Below are positions 1 to 8,887 of a stretch of 64,000 nucleotides of DNA, piece by piece. The notes beneath the pieces were generated by a model that had not been told where the DNA came from, did no database searches, and saw nothing but the letters and a program-made list of their open reading frames with translations. Each line of letters starts with the position of its first letter. Position 1 is the first letter of the stretch. The stretch comes from Cohnella fermenti (lineage in GTDB: Bacteria; Bacillota; Bacilli; Paenibacillales; Paenibacillaceae): the NCBI RefSeq assembly GCF_004801405.1, contig NZ_SSOB01000037.1, positions 21,921-85,920 on the forward strand, given 5' to 3'. The translations under genes were made by a program, and so were the position numbers.

Positions 1-2
1 AT

Positions 3-377
3 CCCAACGGATTGACGCTGGACGAAGCCGCAGGGCAGTACCTGGCATGGCCGGGCGGTTCCTTCCCAGGCATCCAGTCCTCCGCTTACACGAAGAGCGG
101 CTCGAGCTTCCCTTCCGCCGTCGCGGCGACCGAGCTCGTCAAGGATCACTTCCCGACGGAAGTATGGCCGGAATTCACTTATACGCAAGAGGAGACGGAC
201 CTTCTGTCTTCGGTCGGCAACGACATCTCCACGTATATCGGGGAGATGAGAGTTAAATTCATTACCGGCGAGGTTCCGTTTACCGATTGGGACAAGTACG
301 TCAGCACGCTGAACAAGATGGGGCTCAGCCAATATATGGACGCCTATTCGCAAGCCTACGAACGCTACTCCAACTAA
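3..377 (+). CDS. Extracellular solute-binding protein, C-terminal part (LplA-like), cut by window edge
   Basis: This is the last 124 codons of a protein whose start lies left of the window; the frame is open from base 3. The sequence is rich in aromatic and small residues and ends in an alpha-helical tail with FTDWDKYVSTLNKMGL followed by YMDAYSQAYERY. That tail is typical of the large lipoprotein solute-binding proteins (LplA/YtcQ type) of Paenibacillaceae sugar ABC importers. Such proteins sit on the outer face of the membrane and pass an oligosaccharide or sugar-like ligand to two permeases. The ligand cannot be read from this fragment. The genes that follow suggest a phosphorylated or glycerol-type compound, but this is inference from context only. 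Confidence 0.75.
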   Translation, partial: PNGLTLDEAAGQYLAWPGGSFPGIQSSAYTKSGSSFPSAVAATELVKDHFPTEVWPEFTYTQEETDLLSSVGNDISTYIGEMRVKFITGEVPFTDWDKYVSTLNKMGLSQYMDAYSQAYERYSN

Positions 378-519
378 ACATTTTCAGCTTACGTCAAAGC
401 ACAGGTTCGTCATTCTGGATGAGCGGAACACCAGGCGGTTGACCGACGGGGAGCCGCCAGGTCGCCGCTTGGGGTTTGAATTCCCGTTGTCATCCGCATG
501 CCAAGGAAGGAGATCATCC

Positions 520-1359
520 ATGCAAATCAGCATGCGTTTGGATGGGAGAGAAGAACCGGACATTCGAACATGGCTGTTCGACTTGGACGGCACGCTGTAT
601 TTCGGCAATGAGCCTGCGCCCGGCGCGCGCGCTTTGCTTCATCGGATACGCTCCGCGGGCGGCCAGGTTTTTTTTGTAACGAACAATTCGCGCCACTCTC
701 CTCAAGAAATAACAGCGAAGCTGGAGAAAATGGGACTTATTGCGCCGGTGAGCAGCATTGTGACGGCAACCGAAGGAACCGGCAGATACTTGCGCGAGAC
801 ATACGGTCGTCTCGCCGTCAGCGTCGCGGGCAGCGCGGCATTCGAAGAGGCTCACCGCGTTGCCGGGCATGACGTATGTCCCTTGGACGACAACGGCAGC
901 GTCGATGCGGTCGTGATTGGATTGGATGAAGCTTTTACTTATACTAAACTGGAACAGATCGCTCATGCGCTAAGCAAAGGGGCAAAATTGATCGCCGCGA
1001 ACTCCGATCTGTACCATCCCGGCCTTGGCGGGCGCAAGGTTCCCGAGACGGGGACGCTGGTCACCGCAGTGGAAGCGCTGTCGGGTACTGCGGCGGATTA
1101 TATCGGCAAGCCCGCTCCCCACTTGTTCCGCTACGCCTTGTCTCTGGCCGACGCTTCTCCCTCGCAGACGGTAATGGTCGGGGACAATTACAGTACGGAC
1201 ATTCGCGGAGGGAAAAGCGCGGGGCTGTATACGATATGGCTTAACCGAATCGGCGAACAAGCGGCGAACGGACAGGGGCAATGGCCGACGGCGGACTTAA
1301 TCGTGCCCCGATTATCCGAGCTCTGCTACCATCTGGGAGGAGAATACGATGAAAGTTGA
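520..1359 (+). CDS. HAD-IIA family hydrolase (NagD / glycerol-phosphate phosphatase-like)
   Basis: A 279-residue phosphatase of the HAD superfamily, subclass IIA. Motif I is LFDLDGTLYFG near residue 21, motif II is FVTNNS near residue 55, the lysine motif is YIGKPAPHLF near residue 196, and motif III is VMVGDNYSTDI. Members remove phosphate from small molecules such as glycerol phosphate, phosphoglycolate or nucleotides. The start at 520 is chosen because AAGGAAGGAG lies at 503-512, about 7 bases upstream; an earlier in-frame start at 439 has no such site. The last 11 bases overlap the start of the metallophosphoesterase gene, so the two are probably co-translated. With that phosphodiesterase-like neighbour and glpP downstream, breakdown of a glycerophosphodiester is a reasonable guess. 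Confidence 0.85.
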   Translation: MQISMRLDGREEPDIRTWLFDLDGTLYFGNEPAPGARALLHRIRSAGGQVFFVTNNSRHSPQEITAKLEKMGLIAPVSSIVTATEGTGRYLRETYGRLAVSVAGSAAFEEAHRVAGHDVCPLDDNGSVDAVVIGLDEAFTYTKLEQIAHALSKGAKLIAANSDLYHPGLGGRKVPETGTLVTAVEALSGTAADYIGKPAPHLFRYALSLADASPSQTVMVGDNYSTDIRGGKSAGLYTIWLNRIGEQAANGQGQWPTADLIVPRLSELCYHLGGEYDES

Positions 1360-2221
1360 ACATCTTCGGGCAAACAGCGACAAGCAGGCCGTCATACGGA
1401 TCGAAGGCCTCCGCGAGCCCGTCAGCCTGCTGCACGTGACGGACAGCCATATCAACGAGACGGACATCAGCGATGGCGCAGAGGTGCTGGCCCAATCCTA
1501 TACCGAATATAGCTTCGACGCGCTGGATACGCGGACCCGACTCAATCGGACGCTAAGCTATGCGAACGAGCTGGCCGTCGATGGCGTCGTCCTGACCGGG
1601 GATATCGTCAACGGCGCTACCGCCAACAATCTGTTATACTTAGAAGAACGGCTCGGCACGCTGAATGCTCCCTATCTGTACACGCTGGGCAATCACGACT
1701 GGGAATATCCCGGCGAACCCTGGGGAGAGAGCACTCGGCAGAAGCATTATCCGAAGTTCGGCCCGTTGACGGGAGGAACTCCCGGTTGTCAGGCCAAGGA
1801 GATCGGCGGAACGCTGCTGCTCGCCTTGGACAACAGCACGTATCAGATTACCGAAGAGCAGCTTGAGTGGACGCTGCGAGAGCTGGAGCGCGGGCTGCCG
1901 ACCTTGCTGTTTATGCATATCCCGCTCTACATTCCTTCGCTATTAGGCGACGTGATGAGCGAATGGAAATCCCCGATCATGATGGCGGCCCAGGGCTGGG
2001 ACCCGGAATGCAGAAGACAGTGGCAGGTCGAGCCGGATGCCCCGTCCACCACGGCATTCTATCGAACGCTGATGGACGATCCTTATCATAATGTGGTCGG
2101 AGTGTTCTGCGGCCACATCCACTTCGCCCACCGCGACCCGTTCGGCCGAAGCGCCTGCCAGTACGTCGCGCAAGCGGGATTCGCCGGGGGATATCGCGTT
2201 ATCCGCTTATTGCCGTTGTAG
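1349..2221 (+). CDS. Calcineurin-like metallophosphoesterase
   Basis: A 290-residue metal-dependent phosphoesterase. All five family motifs are visible: LLHVTDSHI (D-x-H), VVLTGDIVNG (GD), YTLGNHDWE (GNHD), FMHIPLY (H) and VFCGHIHFAH (GHxH). No signal peptide or membrane segment is seen, so it is probably cytoplasmic. The ATG at 1349 has GGGAGGAG just upstream and overlaps the end of the HAD gene by 11 bases. The family includes GpdQ-type glycerophosphodiesterases, cyclic nucleotide phosphodiesterases and nucleases. The pairing with a HAD phosphatase and the nearby glpP favours a phosphodiester-to-alcohol pathway, but the substrate is not shown by the sequence. Confidence 0.85.
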   Translation: MKVEHLRANSDKQAVIRIEGLREPVSLLHVTDSHINETDISDGAEVLAQSYTEYSFDALDTRTRLNRTLSYANELAVDGVVLTGDIVNGATANNLLYLEERLGTLNAPYLYTLGNHDWEYPGEPWGESTRQKHYPKFGPLTGGTPGCQAKEIGGTLLLALDNSTYQITEEQLEWTLRELERGLPTLLFMHIPLYIPSLLGDVMSEWKSPIMMAAQGWDPECRRQWQVEPDAPSTTAFYRTLMDDPYHNVVGVFCGHIHFAHRDPFGRSACQYVAQAGFAGGYRVIRLLPL

Positions 2222-2279
2222 ACGCGCGATTCGCAAGGCACCTGTATTCGGTGCTCGACCGCCTCCGACGACCGCTTTA

Positions 2280-2501
2280 ATGCTAAAAACCACATTCGTT
2301 TCGCGGAAAGCGGCCGCTTCTGCCGAATATATGTGAAAAACCGCATACAATTGCCGTCCGAGGGCTCTTGACGACCATTTTAATGCTAAAAATCATATAC
2401 ATTCGGCGCTTGGCCGCCTCCGACGATCGTTTTTATGCTAAAAACCACATTCGTTTCGCAAAAAGCGGCCACTTCCGCCGAATGTATGCGAAAAACCGCA
2501 T
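2280..2501 (-). repeat. Phased dyad array, locus 1 (five dyads, 155-bp tandem duplication)
   Basis: The 382-base gap between the phosphoesterase and glpP holds no gene. It carries five 16-bp dyad-like units, starting (plus coordinates) at 2280, 2331, 2383, 2435 and 2486, which gives steps of 51, 52, 52 and 51 bases. Read on the minus strand they resemble ATGCGGTTTTTCGCAT and ATGTGGTTTTTAGCAT. The first two units recur exactly 155 bases later (2280 to 2435, 2331 to 2486), with similar flanks such as a CAATTG at 2348-2353 and 2503-2508, so a three-unit block has been tandemly duplicated. The same motif and period occur at 26958, 48405 and 62699. Confidence 0.85.
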
Positions 2502-2603
2502 ACAATTGTGCAAGGAATACAATTGCGCAAGGAATCAAGGCAAGCAAGCTCGGAGGAAGCTCTGGCTCAACCATAGATCAATCATCCCGAGGAGGAAGAC
2601 CCG

Positions 2604-3191
2604 ATGGCACTGCTGCACCGCCTCGCTCAAAGCCCGATTATTGCGGCGGTAAGATCCCCCGACAAGCTGGAGGAAGCGCTGAACAGCAACGCGGCCAATC
2701 TGTTCATCATGGGTGGCTCCTTGAACACGCTGCCGCCTATGGTGAAGGCCGCCAAAGCCCAAAGCAAGGGCGTCTTCGTCCACCTGGATTTGATTCGAGG
2801 CTTGTCGAGCACGGACAAGGAGAGCCTCGAGTTCATCCGCGAGCAGATTGACCCGGACGGCATCATTACGCCGAAGGGCCACTTGATCAAGGAAGCGAAG
2901 CGGATCGGGCTTCATGCGATTCTTCATCTCTTCGTCATCGACTCCCTCGCCATGGCGAATGGGCTGTCGCTCAGCCAATCCATTCGTCCGGACGCAATCG
3001 AGGTGATGCCCGGGACGATCGCCAAGGTCGTCTCCCACTTCGCCGAGTCGCTCCCGGATATTCCGATCGTCTCCAGCGGGTTGATCCAATCCCGGGAAGA
3101 AGCGGCAGAGATGCTGAATGCCGGGGCCACCGCCCTCTCGGTCAGCGAACAGACGTTGTGGCAGCTCTCGTTCTCCGATCTGTGCGGTTAA
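2604..3191 (+). CDS. glpP: Glycerol uptake operon antiterminator GlpP
   Basis: A 195-residue protein matching the GlpP family over its full length. In Bacillus, GlpP binds glycerol-3-phosphate and acts on glp leader mRNA to prevent premature termination, switching on glycerol uptake and oxidation genes. Visible family features are the opening SPIIAAVRSPDKLEEAL, the FVHLDLIRGL segment, DGIITPKGHLI, and the C-terminal phosphate-binding-like PIVSSGLI and ATALSVSEQTLW; the fold is expected to be a TIM barrel. GAGGAGGA at 2590-2597 supports the start. No glpF, glpK or glpD lies in the window, so its targets are elsewhere or left of the edge. The HAD and phosphoesterase genes upstream fit a glycerol-phosphate theme. 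Confidence 0.92.
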   Translation: MALLHRLAQSPIIAAVRSPDKLEEALNSNAANLFIMGGSLNTLPPMVKAAKAQSKGVFVHLDLIRGLSSTDKESLEFIREQIDPDGIITPKGHLIKEAKRIGLHAILHLFVIDSLAMANGLSLSQSIRPDAIEVMPGTIAKVVSHFAESLPDIPIVSSGLIQSREEAAEMLNAGATALSVSEQTLWQLSFSDLCG

Positions 3192-3328
3192 GCCGGTTTG
3201 CTTCTCTCATATGAACCTCCGGTCCGTCCCCGTTCCTTCTGTTCCTTATGGAGCCCCTCTCTTGCGTATACTTCATAGGACGAAAAATCATGTATATTCA
3301 CGCCTTCCCCCGGCGCTTCTTGTTGTCC

Positions 3329-4969
3329 TCATCCACGTAGCGGAAGCTTGCGCTCCTCCTGGAATCGGTACAGCGAGGAGGCAATCTGCAGACTGTCTCC
3401 GCGGATAAGCGGGTACGCCTCGTACGGGGCCATCGGCACGCCGTTTAACCAGCTCCCGTTGCGGGAGCCCAGATCCTTCGCCTGCCAGCCTTCTTCCGCC
3501 CGGATAAGCTCAAGGTGCGCCCTCGATACGCCCGGTGTCTCGTCCACGTGCTGCGCCGCTTCCCCCGACCTTCCGATGACAAGGTTCGCTCCCGCCAAAC
3601 GAATCTTCCGCTTGGCATCGTCGCACTCCCATTCCAGGTAACAGTTCGCCTCTCTCCCCGATTGTTCGTCCGTCTCGGAGAGAAGCATCGTGCTTTGCTC
3701 CGACGGGAGCCGCGCCGTTAGCGTCAATGCCTCCGCTTCCGGCTTGCTCTTCTCGGCTGTCAGCCCGCTTCCGCCTCCGGCGCTCTCTATGCCCCGCTTC
3801 ATCCCATCCTGCCGATCTCCCGAATCGTCCTCCGGGTTATCCGGGTCTTCATGATCCTCGCCATCCCCATGATCCCCGCCGCCCGACAAGCCTCCGCCAT
3901 CCCGATCGGCGACTGTTCGCTCCGGCTTGCCGGAACGAGTCCTTCCCCGTCCGCTCCATAGATAAAGACAGGCTCCGATCGCAAGCAGGGTTGCCCCGGC
4001 AGAGAGAACAAGCGTGCGTCGCCCCGGCTGCGGCAAGTACACGAACCGCCATACAAGCGCGCTGACGGCTGCCGCCCCGGCCAACAGTCCGATCCGCCAA
4101 CGGCCGGCATCGTTCGGCTCTGCTCCGCTATGATTGCCCTTCGGCTCCCACCCGGTTCTCTCCGGCCCAAGCAGGCCGGACAAGCCAAGCTCCTCGTCCG
4201 GAACCGGCACATGCGCTCGTCCCGCTTCGGACGAGATCGGCGCGTCGATTCCCCACCGGGACCTCCCTGCAGGCTCGGCGGCAGAGCGGCTGCCGAAGCC
4301 ATCCTCCGCAGCCCCCTGCCCAGCGAGCGTTCCCCCGCGAGCCTCTGGCCTCGCGGCCCGGCGATGGGCTTCCCCGAGCGTACGCTCCTCCTCTTCCGGC
4401 TCCGACAGCAACTGCCTGATCAGCCTGCGAAGTTGCGTCGGAGAGAAGTCGACTCCCCCGACCTGGCGCAACAGCTTCTGCAGCGTCGGACCGTCCGGCG
4501 TCTCCACGTTTATCATCCAACGGACGATCAAGCGCTCCATTCGCACACCGATATCGACCGCCGGGAGCGGACGAGCCGACGGCACATAGACGAACGCAAG
4601 CCGCTCCCACCCGTCCCCGCAGAAAATAAACTCGTCTTCCAGCACAAAACGTTCAAGATCGAGCATATAATCGTTCGCTTGCTCCAGAATCTCCGCAAGC
4701 TGAGCCAGCGCTTCAAGCACTTCGTCCATCGTCCATCTGGAGACGCGCAGCGATTGGGACAGCATCCTTCGACCTTGCAGCGAATAGCGCAGCGCGACCG
4801 TCCCGTCGACCTCCTCCGCCTGGAGCGGCAGCAAGCCGGGAACGTTCCCGATGCTCGCGAGCATCCTTACCTGCAGCCTGTCCACTTCCTCTGCGCGCAG
4901 CGGAGGTTCGCCCTCCAACACCATCTGATGACCTCTCCCCTGCTCGAATCGAACCCGATATCCAATCAT
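3329..4969 (-). CDS. FHA-domain membrane protein with N-terminal DUF6382-like region, last gene of tad operon
   Basis: A 546-residue protein. Residues about 1-200 form a soluble domain of the type found before FHA domains in Bacillota (YRVRFEQGRGHQMVL at the start). A low-complexity linker follows, then two hydrophobic segments near residues 295-345, then an acidic Gly/Asp-rich linker. The C-terminal FHA domain has the hallmarks NLVIGRSGEAA, GVSRAHLEL and DLGSRNGSWLNG, a phosphothreonine-binding fold. It may therefore join a Ser/Thr kinase signal to pilus assembly; no kinase gene lies nearby. The start at 4969 has GGAGGAGAAG upstream and is preferred over an open reading frame that runs on to 5413 across the prepilin peptidase gene. 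It begins 11 bases after that gene. Confidence 0.85.
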   Translation of the reverse strand: MIGYRVRFEQGRGHQMVLEGEPPLRAEEVDRLQVRMLASIGNVPGLLPLQAEEVDGTVALRYSLQGRRMLSQSLRVSRWTMDEVLEALAQLAEILEQANDYMLDLERFVLEDEFIFCGDGWERLAFVYVPSARPLPAVDIGVRMERLIVRWMINVETPDGPTLQKLLRQVGGVDFSPTQLRRLIRQLLSEPEEEERTLGEAHRRAARPEARGGTLAGQGAAEDGFGSRSAAEPAGRSRWGIDAPISSEAGRAHVPVPDEELGLSGLLGPERTGWEPKGNHSGAEPNDAGRWRIGLLAGAAAVSALVWRFVYLPQPGRRTLVLSAGATLLAIGACLYLWSGRGRTRSGKPERTVADRDGGGLSGGGDHGDGEDHEDPDNPEDDSGDRQDGMKRGIESAGGGSGLTAEKSKPEAEALTLTARLPSEQSTMLLSETDEQSGREANCYLEWECDDAKRKIRLAGANLVIGRSGEAAQHVDETPGVSRAHLELIRAEEGWQAKDLGSRNGSWLNGVPMAPYEAYPLIRGDSLQIASSLYRFQEERKLPLRG

Positions 4970-4980
4970 TCTTCTCCTCC

Positions 4981-5460
4981 TTAGAATGGGCCGCAGAACA
5001 GGAGGATCAGCGCCGGCGCGACCGCCGCCATGAACGGAAAGGTCGCCTTGCGAGCCCCAGGCCCTTGCCCTGGCCCCTCCCCTTCCTCTTCCTTCCCTCT
5101 CCCGCGCCAATGTCTGACAAGTAAAAGCGGCACTGCGATCAGGCCGGCGGCCAGAATCGAATGGACCGCGAGTCGCAGCGCGAAGGCGGCGCCCGACCAG
5201 ATGCCGAACGCGGCGAACCACTTGACGTCGCCGCCGCCGATGCCCTTGAGCAGATACATCAGCAGGAACGGAGCCATCGCGGCCGCGCCTCCGAGAAGCG
5301 ACTCTATCAGTCCCCGCCATCCGTCGACCGCGCCATGATAGAGCAGACCGCCGCACGCATAGCAAATCGTGAGCGCATTCGGGATAATTCTCCTGCGGAA
5401 GTCCGTCCAGCAAGCGATCGCCGTTAACGTCAGCAGGGCGATCCGAACGACGAGTTCCAT
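4981..5460 (-). CDS. tadV: A24-family prepilin peptidase (CpaA/TadV-like)
   Basis: A 159-residue polytopic membrane aspartic protease. The two catalytic aspartates of the family lie in ACWTDFRRRIIPN (residues about 16-28) and GIGGGDVKWF (near residue 73). The methyltransferase domain of the larger PilD enzymes is missing, as usual for Tad systems. It should cleave the short leader of the Flp-type prepilin encoded at 9751-9960, and perhaps the TadE-like pseudopilins of the same operon, at the cytoplasmic face of the membrane. It follows the TadE-like gene after 18 bases and precedes the FHA gene by 11, so it is inside the transcription unit. Confidence 0.9.
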   Translation of the reverse strand: MELVVRIALLTLTAIACWTDFRRRIIPNALTICYACGGLLYHGAVDGWRGLIESLLGGAAAMAPFLLMYLLKGIGGGDVKWFAAFGIWSGAAFALRLAVHSILAAGLIAVPLLLVRHWRGRGKEEEGEGPGQGPGARKATFPFMAAVAPALILLFCGPF

Positions 5461-5478
5461 CTCATCCTCCCCTTCCCG

Positions 5479-6480
5479 TCAGCTTCGCGATACGAGGAAC
5501 GACTGACTCAAGGGCGTCCCCGTGCCTGCGCTTATCTTGGCCTCCCAGGCCCACGCCCCGGACGTCGTATTGCCGGACACGAGCCATGTCCAGGCCACCA
5601 AGCCCTCCGAGTCCGCCGTCGCCTGCCCGAGGTGCTTCGCGGTGCTCTGCCCGCTTTTGTAGTAGACGGACAGTTCAACCGTCTGCCCGGGCTCCGCCTT
5701 CAGACTTAAGGTCACTCGGCGCCCCGGACGCGCCGGACTCGGTTCCATGGAGAGGAAGGCAAGCGAGCCGCCCCCCTCCTCGTCTCCTTCATTCAGAAGC
5801 GCCGTGGAAGGAGTGCCTCCGACCCACGCCCGCTCCTTCGCGGAAGAGCGCAATATCAAGCTTCGCCCGAGGAACGGAACGCCCATCGGCAGCCGATACT
5901 CGGCTTCGACCGTCAGGAATCCGTCGCCCTCCGTCCCGGAAGGCAACGTCACGTTCACGATGTCCAAGCGATCGACATCCAGCACATTGGGGTCCGCAAG
6001 CTCCTTCATTACTTTCTCAAGCAGCGGGATTGCCGCGTTCTCTTCGATCGACCAGGAGCGGCCTGCCGCATCGCTTGCCCAATCGGAGAGCGGAGCGGGA
6101 AGCAGATTCCCGTACTGCTCCAGCGTCTTCCTGATGTCCTCCAGCTTCCCGTCGACCGCCTCGACCGCTTCTCCCGCCTTCGTCTCCGCGAACGATTCCT
6201 GCGCCTTCGAGACGACGTACCACATCGAGGCCGTCTGGCGCGTCGTCTGGGACAAAGCTCCGTCCAGCGCCATCTCGGTTACGCAAGTCCGAATCAGGAA
6301 AATGAGAAACACGATGACCAGCAGGAACACCGGCATCACCAGCGCCGCCTCCAATGTGACGGTGCCCGCCGTCGCAGCCGTTCTCCCGGGATGGCCGTTC
6401 CTCGCCCGGCTCTCGCCTCTCCTCTGATCATCCCGCTTCCGCTTATTGATAAGCGTCATCCGCCTGGTAAGTCGCTTCAT
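5479..6480 (-). CDS. TadE-like pseudopilin with C-terminal extension
   Basis: A 333-residue protein with a positively charged start, then a pilin-like segment GTVTLEAALVMPVF followed by a long hydrophobic helix (residues about 40-66). This is the TadE-type N-terminal anchor with the conserved Glu. The middle resembles a coiled and beta-rich extracytoplasmic region. The last 95 residues look like a separate Ig-like beta module (VTLSLKAEPGQTVELSVYYKSG), which is unusual for a TadE. The start at 6480 has GGAG six bases upstream; an in-frame ATG at 6492 is possible. It overlaps the end of the TadG-like gene by 38 bases, which suggests translational coupling. Confidence 0.75.
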   Translation of the reverse strand: MKRLTRRMTLINKRKRDDQRRGESRARNGHPGRTAATAGTVTLEAALVMPVFLLVIVFLIFLIRTCVTEMALDGALSQTTRQTASMWYVVSKAQESFAETKAGEAVEAVDGKLEDIRKTLEQYGNLLPAPLSDWASDAAGRSWSIEENAAIPLLEKVMKELADPNVLDVDRLDIVNVTLPSGTEGDGFLTVEAEYRLPMGVPFLGRSLILRSSAKERAWVGGTPSTALLNEGDEEGGGSLAFLSMEPSPARPGRRVTLSLKAEPGQTVELSVYYKSGQSTAKHLGQATADSEGLVAWTWLVSGNTTSGAWAWEAKISAGTGTPLSQSFLVSRS

Positions 6481-8848
6481 ACCGATCTCCATTCACGGTC
6501 CCGCCCCATCCTCCGGATAATCCCAGCGCGCTTGCCAACCGCGGAAAAAACCACATCGTCACCGAAGCCGTCGCCTGGCCGCTCACATAGGTATACAGGC
6601 GATCGAAGGCAAGCCCGCTCTCCTGCTCCATCACCGCCGCCATCCGGGACCAATGGTTGTCCGTGCCGCCGTGCAGCAGCAGGAACAGTCGGAGATAATC
6701 CGTATAGGTCGTGGCGACGCTCGCATACTTCGAGAGGGGAATCGTCCCTTGCGTCAGCAGACTCTGCATGTCCTGCGCGGCCGCTCGCACGGCATAAAGA
6801 GTGGCTGCCGCCAAGACGAGCAGCGGATTGCCGTAGCGGCCGCTCTCCACAAGCCCTTCGACCAGTCGAATCGACAGCCTGGCCGCCAGCACCTCGGAGT
6901 AAGCGGCTGTCACGTTGCCGGCGGCCGAAGCGAATCCGTAAAGGATGTACTCCGTCTGCGACAATTCCGGCGACGACGGCAATTCCGCCTGTCCGGCCAG
7001 CGCTTCCCGAACGTCGGAAGGCTCGATGCGGGAGAAGCGGGCTATTACATACTCAGAGCCGTACAATCGGTCCCGTGCCCCCGTTGCCGCATCGGTCAGC
7101 GCCGACAGCCAGCCGCCCGACTTCGTCAGCGCTTGCTCGCGGCCATCGTCAAGCTCGGAGGACTGCCCGTATCGTTCCTCCGCCTCGTCGTTCGCGGCGT
7201 TCCACTTTTTGTTCGCCTGATACAGCTTGTCCAGTTGCTCGAACGTCTTCGTCTCCTGCGAGTCTTCCTGCTGGCCGCTCCCACCGCTTCCGGTGAGAGT
7301 CATCAGGCTCTCCGCCGCCTGCTTCCACTCTTCGCCAGCCTGCTGCTCGAGCGACTTGCGTTCCGCGTCGGAAGCGCGATGCTCCTCGATCATCGCCCGG
7401 CGAGCCTGCGTTGCGCTCCCGGAATCGCCGTAGGCGGAACGGTAGCTCTCGGAAGCCGATTGCAGGCGTTCTCCGTCCGCAACCAGCCGCGCCGACAAAC
7501 CGGAGGAGCCCGGAATCGCCGCCAGCGTCTCCGTCATTCGCTCAGACGCCAACGCATACTGATCGCCGTCTTGCCGCTGCTTCTCAACTTCCTCCGAGAT
7601 CCCGGAGAACCATTCGTCTCCGAGCGTCAACTCCTTCATCGATTGCCGAAGCTGTTCGTAGACGGCGCCGGATTCGTCCCGCAGTGCCGATTCCTCTGCG
7701 GACCATAGCCCGCTGTCCGTCCCTTCCTCCGCCATCCCCGCCTCGCCATCGCTCGCCAACGTTCCTTCTGCATCCGCCAGCCTCCGCATCTCTTGATCCG
7801 CCAGCTTCGCCTTCTCGATCGCCTGCTGCGCCTGATTCAGCAGCCCATCCGCCCGCTCCTTGGCTTGGTCAAGCTTCAGCAACGGCCGGCGAACACTCTC
7901 AACCCCATCCAGATAGGAACGGATAACATCGGCATATTGAGGCGGTTCCATCGGAGGCGGCGGCTCGTCGAACTCCTTCTCCTCCGCTTCGGCCGCCCGC
8001 TTGCGCTCCTCCCAAGCGAGATAGGCAGCGGAGTAGGCCGCAGCCCGGCTCTCGTCCGCCGAACGCTTGCTTACATAGTCCGTATACATGAGCACCGCAT
8101 CCGGAAGATCGACCGCCACAGCCGCGCTTCGCGTACCGACAAGCGATGCCGCAGGCAGCGGCACGATCGCCTCAAGCGGTTGACCGAGCGCATCTCCCGC
8201 TTCGACGATCCGCTTCATCGCCTCGTCGAGCGACGCCTCTCTTCGCTCGTATGCCTTCCGCAGCTCTTCCAGCCGATCCACAACTTCTCCCGCCTCCTTG
8301 GCCGCGGAAGCCACGCCGCGCCACCGGGAGATCAGTTCGATCGACAGATCGATCGGAGCCTTATACTTCATCTCCTCCATCACTTGCCGGCGGAGAACGT
8401 CGTAGGAAGCAAGCGGACGGCTCTCGACCGCCGCCGAAGCCGACCACTCGATGTCCAGCAGGGAGAAGGCGCCGCCTGCCCGATTCGGCCGATTCCCGTC
8501 CAGAGCGCTGCGGAACAAGTCATCCGCGGGATCGCCTCCCCTCGCGAACAAGCCGTACCTCCTGTACAGCTCCGGATCGTACGCCGCCAGAACCGAGCGG
8601 GTTCCCGACATGACCGCCAGCTCGGCTTGCTTGCGGAAAGCCGCGATTCTCGCAAAATCGATCAGCAGCCCGTTAAACAGAACGAACCCCGAGAGCACCA
8701 GAACGAAGAACACCGACACCGAGCCCCGATCTCCGAACTTCCCCCGGCTCCCTTTGCAATTCAGCCTGCGATCTAACCCGGAATTCGACCTGCGATTCAA
8801 TCTGCGCATCAAGCGCAGCCTGCTCCATCCCTTCATCTCGCCCTTCAT
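6443..8848 (-). CDS. TadG-like large pilus-assembly protein
   Basis: An 801-residue protein with a highly basic first 40 residues and one hydrophobic segment (SVSVFFVLVLSGFVLFNG, about 43-62) followed by ARIAAFRKQAELAVMSGTR, the usual start of Tad putative Flp pilus-assembly proteins. The rest is predicted outside the membrane. It is largely helical and rich in Ala, Glu and Arg, with long heptad-like stretches between residues about 180 and 540, compatible with coiled coil. GGGAGGAG lies just upstream of the start at 8848. Its size is well above that of a proteobacterial TadG and suggests a stalk or scaffold role. Specific function is inferred from position only. Confidence 0.7.
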   Translation of the reverse strand: MKGEMKGWSRLRLMRRLNRRSNSGLDRRLNCKGSRGKFGDRGSVSVFFVLVLSGFVLFNGLLIDFARIAAFRKQAELAVMSGTRSVLAAYDPELYRRYGLFARGGDPADDLFRSALDGNRPNRAGGAFSLLDIEWSASAAVESRPLASYDVLRRQVMEEMKYKAPIDLSIELISRWRGVASAAKEAGEVVDRLEELRKAYERREASLDEAMKRIVEAGDALGQPLEAIVPLPAASLVGTRSAAVAVDLPDAVLMYTDYVSKRSADESRAAAYSAAYLAWEERKRAAEAEEKEFDEPPPPMEPPQYADVIRSYLDGVESVRRPLLKLDQAKERADGLLNQAQQAIEKAKLADQEMRRLADAEGTLASDGEAGMAEEGTDSGLWSAEESALRDESGAVYEQLRQSMKELTLGDEWFSGISEEVEKQRQDGDQYALASERMTETLAAIPGSSGLSARLVADGERLQSASESYRSAYGDSGSATQARRAMIEEHRASDAERKSLEQQAGEEWKQAAESLMTLTGSGGSGQQEDSQETKTFEQLDKLYQANKKWNAANDEAEERYGQSSELDDGREQALTKSGGWLSALTDAATGARDRLYGSEYVIARFSRIEPSDVREALAGQAELPSSPELSQTEYILYGFASAAGNVTAAYSEVLAARLSIRLVEGLVESGRYGNPLLVLAAATLYAVRAAAQDMQSLLTQGTIPLSKYASVATTYTDYLRLFLLLHGGTDNHWSRMAAVMEQESGLAFDRLYTYVSGQATASVTMWFFPRLASALGLSGGWGGTVNGDRYEATYQADDAYQ

Positions 8849-8887
8849 CCCGTCACTCCTCCCCCCGCGAACCGCGCCCGGCTGAGG

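Noticed and set aside
2280..2501. CRISPR array
   Set aside because: Units are short dyads, the intervening sequence is itself partly conserved between loci, and no cas genes are near.
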